Shown here: positions 61,801 through 64,000 of the stretch, piece after piece
Numbering within the stretch: position 1 is the stretch's first letter
Layout: each line of letters starts with the position of its first letter
Source: Chitinophagales bacterium
GTDB lineage: Bacteria; Bacteroidota; Bacteroidia; Chitinophagales; Chitinophagaceae
Direction: 5' to 3'
Assembly (NCBI GenBank): GCA_015655125.1
Contig: JAATFP010000036.1
Coordinates: forward strand, 1-64,000
DNA length: 64,000 nucleotides
The notes under the pieces: generated by a model
The model's input: only the letters and a program-made list of their open reading frames with translations
Databases searched by the model: none
What the model was told of the DNA's origin: nothing
Position numbers and translations under genes: made by a program

Positions 61801-63910
61801 TACATGTATAACTCCGACAGGAACAATTACCGTTACCGCGCCAACCGGTACGAACCTGCAGTATAGCATTGGCGGCACCTATCAGTCCGGCGGAACTTTC
61901 ACGGGCCTTGCACCTGATACCTATAGTGTAACGGTAAAGGACGTAGTTACCGGGTGTGTGTCTGCAGCATTGTCGCTTACGGTGAATGCTGTGCCGGGCG
62001 CGCCGGCAACTCCGGCAGGAACCGTAACCCAACAACCTACTTGTACAGTTCCAACCGGTACCATCACCATTGCGTCGCCGGTAGGACCAGATTTGCAATA
62101 TAGTATTGGTGGTGCTTATCAAAGCAGCGGTGTGTTTGCCGGTCTCACGCCGGATACTTACACTGTTATTGTAAAAAATACAACAACAGGTTGTATATCT
62201 GCTACGGTATCGTTGGTGGTGAATGCAGTCCCGGCAGGACCTGCAACACCAACGGCAGCAGTTACGCAACAACCGGCTTGTGCTGTTTCCACGGGAACGA
62301 TCACCATTACCGCACCTACAGGTGCAAACCTTCAATACAGTGTTGGCGGAACTTATCAAACTGGTAGTGTTTTTACAGGCCTGGCACCAAACACATACAA
62401 CGTCACCGTAAAAGATATCACTACGGGTTGTGTATCTAATGTTCTTGTTCTTATAGTTAATGCAGTTCCGGCCGCACCTGCAACGCCTACCGGAAGTGTG
62501 AGTCATCAGCCCACCTGTACCAGCGATGGTGTTATTACCATCACCGCACCAACGGGTACGGGATATTCATACAGTATCAACAATATTAATTACCAGGCAG
62601 GAACGGTGTTCAATGGTTTGTTGCCGGGTACTTACAATGTGTGGGTAAAAAATGCTGCAGGCTGTATTTCTGCCCCGCTAACATTGACGGTAAATGTTGT
62701 TCCTGCGGCACCTGCAACTCCGGTTGCAACGGTAACCAAACAGCCTACCTGTGCAGACAATAAAGGTACGATCACTGTCACATCGCCCTTGGGCGGTGAT
62801 CTTCGTTATAGCATCGATGGTATGTTATATCAACCCGGATTGGTTTTCAACAATCTTGCGCCGGGAACTTATCCGGTGACCGTAAAAAATTATCTGACCG
62901 ATTGTGAATCGACTGCACTTATCTTGCAGGTGAGTGCCGTTCCGGGGGCGCCCCTGTCTCCGGCAGGAACTGTTGTACAACCAACATGTGTTCTCAGCAA
63001 AGGAACGATCAATATTACTTCACCGGTGGGTACCGATCTTCAATACAGTATAGATGGGATTATCTTTCAGACAAGTACTGTTTTCAACAATCTGGTACCA
63101 GGTTCATATAATGTTATCGTAAAAAATATTACCACAAATTGCACATCTGCCCCGGCATCGTTCAATATTAACGCGGTTCCAAATGGCCCGCCTGTGCCAG
63201 TTGTTACCCCGGGATCGGTATGCGGACCGGGATCGGCATCGCTATCAGCCGCAGGCACGGGAAATATCACCTGGTACACAGATGCGGCACTTACGAACGT
63301 TGCAGCAACAGGGAACGCTTTCCATCCTGCTGTTTCTGTTACCACCACCTATTTCGTAACCAATACGGTGGCAGGATGTTCCAGCAATGCTGTGGCAGCG
63401 GTTGCCACTGTTGATCCTCTGCCGGTGCCGTTATTGGGTAGCGACCGTACGATCTGCAAGGTTGACAACCTGATATTGAATCCCGGATCTTTCAGTAGTT
63501 ATGTATGGCAGGATAATTCTACTTCCCCTGCATTTAAGGTGGTGGGCAGCGGCACATATACAGTAACGGTGAAGAATGCGGTTGGTTGCCTGGGAACGGC
63601 CACTGTGAAAATAGAAGTGCTTGACAACTGCGACGATATTTATTTTCCAAACGCGTTCACACCCAATAACGATTCATGGAACGATGAGTTTGGTCCGCTT
63701 CCGGTAAGCAATCTTGGGTTTGTAAACGATTATACGCTTGTTATCTATAACAGGTATGGCCAGGAAATATTTAAGACGAACGATCCGATGAAAAAATGGA
63801 ACGGAAAGTTCCAGGGTAAATTACTTTCGGGAAATTATGTATGGTATGCAAGTTACCTGTATCGCGGAAAAGCCAGGAGGCACCAGGGAAACCTGCTTAT
63901 CATTAAATAG
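58832..63910 (+). CDS. Giant T9SS type B surface adhesin with 12 tandem 79-residue repeats
   Basis: 1692 residues: signal peptide (LLFLMLAVSFISLNAQ), a proprotein-convertase-type P domain (about 20-170; CINITHPNDDELEINLTAP, WNICVQDRRNG), a CUB/jelly-roll-like region with several Cys (185-325), two Ig-like units (to about 505), then twelve tandem repeats of 79 residues (about 511-1450). Each repeat has QQPTC near its start, GTITIT, YQYSIGG, a GLxPNxYxVTVKD run and a Cys (TGCIS). A last Ig-like unit precedes the type B sorting domain (about 1601-1692; FPNAFTPNNDSWNDEFG, IYNRYGQEIFKTND). It should be exported by T9SS and attached outside; the repeats resemble those of SprB-type gliding adhesins. 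Confidence 0.9.
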   Translation: MKRVLLFLMLAVSFISLNAQTFTANFTGTAASVPQTAASFKCFPVTVAGVGNINSTTNGLAQVCINITHPNDDELEINLTAPDGTIVPLSVQNGGSGNNYTGTCFTAAATVSIKAGTAPFNGMFLPEGHLGAVNNGQNANGVWNICVQDRRNGANVGALTSFSLTFSNAPAPAPPALPACSTTLPATSTCANATSVCNFSGLCGTTNGNTVQDWTGSGLDGCFGIENNSFIKFVASAASASFSVWVPTRSSGGAYFNGGIQMLFFSGTCGSGAVTPHGCYPHIYPYNAGQPIISVVTATDLTPGNTYYLMIDGFNGDHCTFTIEAISGVNILTITPPAPSVCAGSSINLTASGGTTYSWAPAATLSSPTGATVTASPTATTTYTVTSTPNGSCPITENVTVTVAPPPTITSQPSAVVQNVCIGNASVALVVAATAGSGTITGYQWYSNTTASATGGTLIAGATSATFTPPTGTVGTLYYYCVVTNSNTCSTASNISGAIAVSAALAAPVGSVTQQPTCISPNGTITITAPLGANYQYSIGGAYQASPVFTGLAPNSYNVTVKDIVPGCISPALVLVVDPVAGAPATPTATVTQQPTCSVPTGTITITAPTGANLQYSIGGTYQTGGTFTGLAPNTYSVTVKDIITGCISSPVTLVVNVVPAPPAVPTATATQQPTCASPTGTITITAPTGANLQYSIGGTYQVSPVFTALAPNTYNVTVKDIVTGCISSALPLTINAVPAPPATPTATVTQQPTCATPSGTITITAPAGASYQYSIGGPYQPGGIFTGLLPNTYNVTVKDILTGCISSSLVLIVNAIPALPAAPAATVTQQPTCIVTTGTITITSPTGANYQYSIGGTYQASGVFTGLVPNVYNVTVKDIVTGCISLPLQLTVNAVPAAPVGPTATVTQQPGCLLPTGTITVTAPIGANYQYSTGGAYQPGTVFNGLTPNTYSVTVKDIITGCISSPLSLAVNPVPAPPAIATATVTQQPTCITPTGTITVTAPTGTNLQYSIGGTYQSGGTFTGLAPDTYSVTVKDVVTGCVSAALSLTVNAVPGAPATPAGTVTQQPTCTVPTGTITIASPVGPDLQYSIGGAYQSSGVFAGLTPDTYTVIVKNTTTGCISATVSLVVNAVPAGPATPTAAVTQQPACAVSTGTITITAPTGANLQYSVGGTYQTGSVFTGLAPNTYNVTVKDITTGCVSNVLVLIVNAVPAAPATPTGSVSHQPTCTSDGVITITAPTGTGYSYSINNINYQAGTVFNGLLPGTYNVWVKNAAGCISAPLTLTVNVVPAAPATPVATVTKQPTCADNKGTITVTSPLGGDLRYSIDGMLYQPGLVFNNLAPGTYPVTVKNYLTDCESTALILQVSAVPGAPLSPAGTVVQPTCVLSKGTINITSPVGTDLQYSIDGIIFQTSTVFNNLVPGSYNVIVKNITTNCTSAPASFNINAVPNGPPVPVVTPGSVCGPGSASLSAAGTGNITWYTDAALTNVAATGNAFHPAVSVTTTYFVTNTVAGCSSNAVAAVATVDPLPVPLLGSDRTICKVDNLILNPGSFSSYVWQDNSTSPAFKVVGSGTYTVTVKNAVGCLGTATVKIEVLDNCDDIYFPNAFTPNNDSWNDEFGPLPVSNLGFVNDYTLVIYNRYGQEIFKTNDPMKKWNGKFQGKLLSGNYVWYASYLYRGKARRHQGNLLIIK
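60340..63180 (+). repeat. Twelve tandem 237-bp coding repeats
   Basis: Repeat starts at about 60364, 60601, 60838 and onward at 237-bp steps. The early copies are closest to one another; copies 10 to 12 are more diverged and slightly shorter (SHQPTC, TKQPTC, VVQPTC starts). Each repeat has paired Cys. Confidence 0.9.
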
Positions 63911-63967
63911 TTCAGGGTTTAGGATCTAGTGGTTAGCTACCGTGTGTAACCACTAAACCCTAAACTA
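63911..63967. repeat. AGGGTTTAG / CTAAACCCT inverted repeat in a convergent gap
   Basis: AGGGTTTAG (63914-63922) with TGGTTA near 63930 faces TAACCAC and TAAACCCT (63948-63963); the arms pair with one internal bulge. It probably terminates the adhesin gene and the gene entering from the right. Confidence 0.6.
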
Positions 63968-64000
63968 TTTTGAAGGCTCTTTAATGATTGCTTCATCATC
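63965..64000 (-). CDS. Possible 3' end of a minus-strand gene continuing past the window
   Basis: Read on the minus strand, bases 64000 to 63965 give DDEAIIKEPSK and a TAG stop. The convergent inverted repeat to its left supports a gene end here, but 11 residues cannot be identified. Confidence 0.35.
   Translation of the reverse strand, partial: DDEAIIKEPSK

Noticed and set aside
61739-62506. 255-codon open frame antisense to the adhesin repeats
   Set aside because: Low-complexity Arg/Cys/Tyr-rich product repeated with the 237-bp period; a shadow of the repeats on the sense strand.
60340-63180. Tandem 237-bp repeats as a CRISPR array or satellite
   Set aside because: The repeats are in one open frame, have no spacers and encode a regular beta module between a signal peptide and a sorting domain.
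1-64000. tRNA, rRNA, riboswitch, insertion sequence, prophage or integrase
   Set aside because: None was recognised on reading both strands; no cloverleaf with a CCA-type end, transposase motif or known aptamer core was seen. Short degenerate RNA elements could still have been missed.

Overview
The window reads as a piece of chromosome from a Gram-negative Bacteroidetes (Bacteroidota), most likely family Chitinophagaceae. The reasons are visible: SusC/SusD outer-membrane genes, type IX secretion (T9SS) C-terminal sorting domains of both the type A and the gliding-motility-associated type B kind, a PorE-like TPR/propeller/OmpA protein, a Bacteroidetes-type YidC, no clear Shine-Dalgarno sequences, and many promoters with the Bacteroidetes -7 element TAnnTTTG (sometimes with TTTG about 20 bp upstream). 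Genus is not resolved. No tRNA, rRNA, CRISPR array, prophage, transposase or plasmid gene was recognised.

Layout. 1-9.3 kb: truncated esterase, M1 metallopeptidase, HupE/UreJ-like permease, DUF6702 protein, CNNM/CBS hemolysin-family protein, PAP2 phosphatase, LTA-synthase-like sulfatase and a methyltransferase. 9.4-14.7 kb: glmM, a cysteine desulfurase, tryptophan 2,3-dioxygenase, a secreted unknown and an SDR. 15-19.5 kb: two large T9SS cell-surface proteins, one frameshifted. 19.5-28.6 kb: a minus-strand block with an alpha/beta hydrolase, DUF4105 protein, guaB, a four-helix-bundle protein, dprA, the PorE-like protein, queE and folD. 28.6-37.5 kb (plus): a small operon with an unusual helix-hairpin-helix outer-membrane protein, then a SusC-SusD-DUF1735 uptake cluster. 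37.5-50.7 kb: housekeeping (DUF3467, radC, prs, L25, yidC, TPR protein, phosphosulfolactate synthase, aroE, thioesterase, rdgB, a possible DNA polymerase III psi-like protein, branched-chain aminotransferase, rpsL-rpsG). 50.8-64 kb: accessory region with three tandem paralogous 58-60-residue proteins of unknown function behind a palindrome-bearing promoter, an AraC-type regulator, an FG-GAP adhesin paired with a T9SS type A protein, a 55-residue membrane peptide, and a 1692-residue T9SS type B adhesin with twelve 79-residue repeats.

The strongest candidate for something undescribed is the tandem small-protein locus at 51.4-52.1 kb: three diverged copies, about 224 bp apart, sharing a C-terminal FT-x2-DLW-x-IQKQ-x-R block and no recognised modifying enzyme nearby. 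A second theme is the intergenic DNA. Several families of short-period repeats (variants of GGTTCAAGGTTGAA, AACCCTAAACCC, GGTGAATGGGTAAATG, GATTACGCAGATT, and a 32-bp inverted repeat with one mismatch) sit almost only in gaps between genes, and in places supply stop codons, a C-terminus and even a start codon. A third is that several minus-strand genes have a -7 box ending only 3-4 nt from the start codon, which predicts leaderless mRNAs.

All family assignments come from reading motifs and general knowledge; no database search was run.
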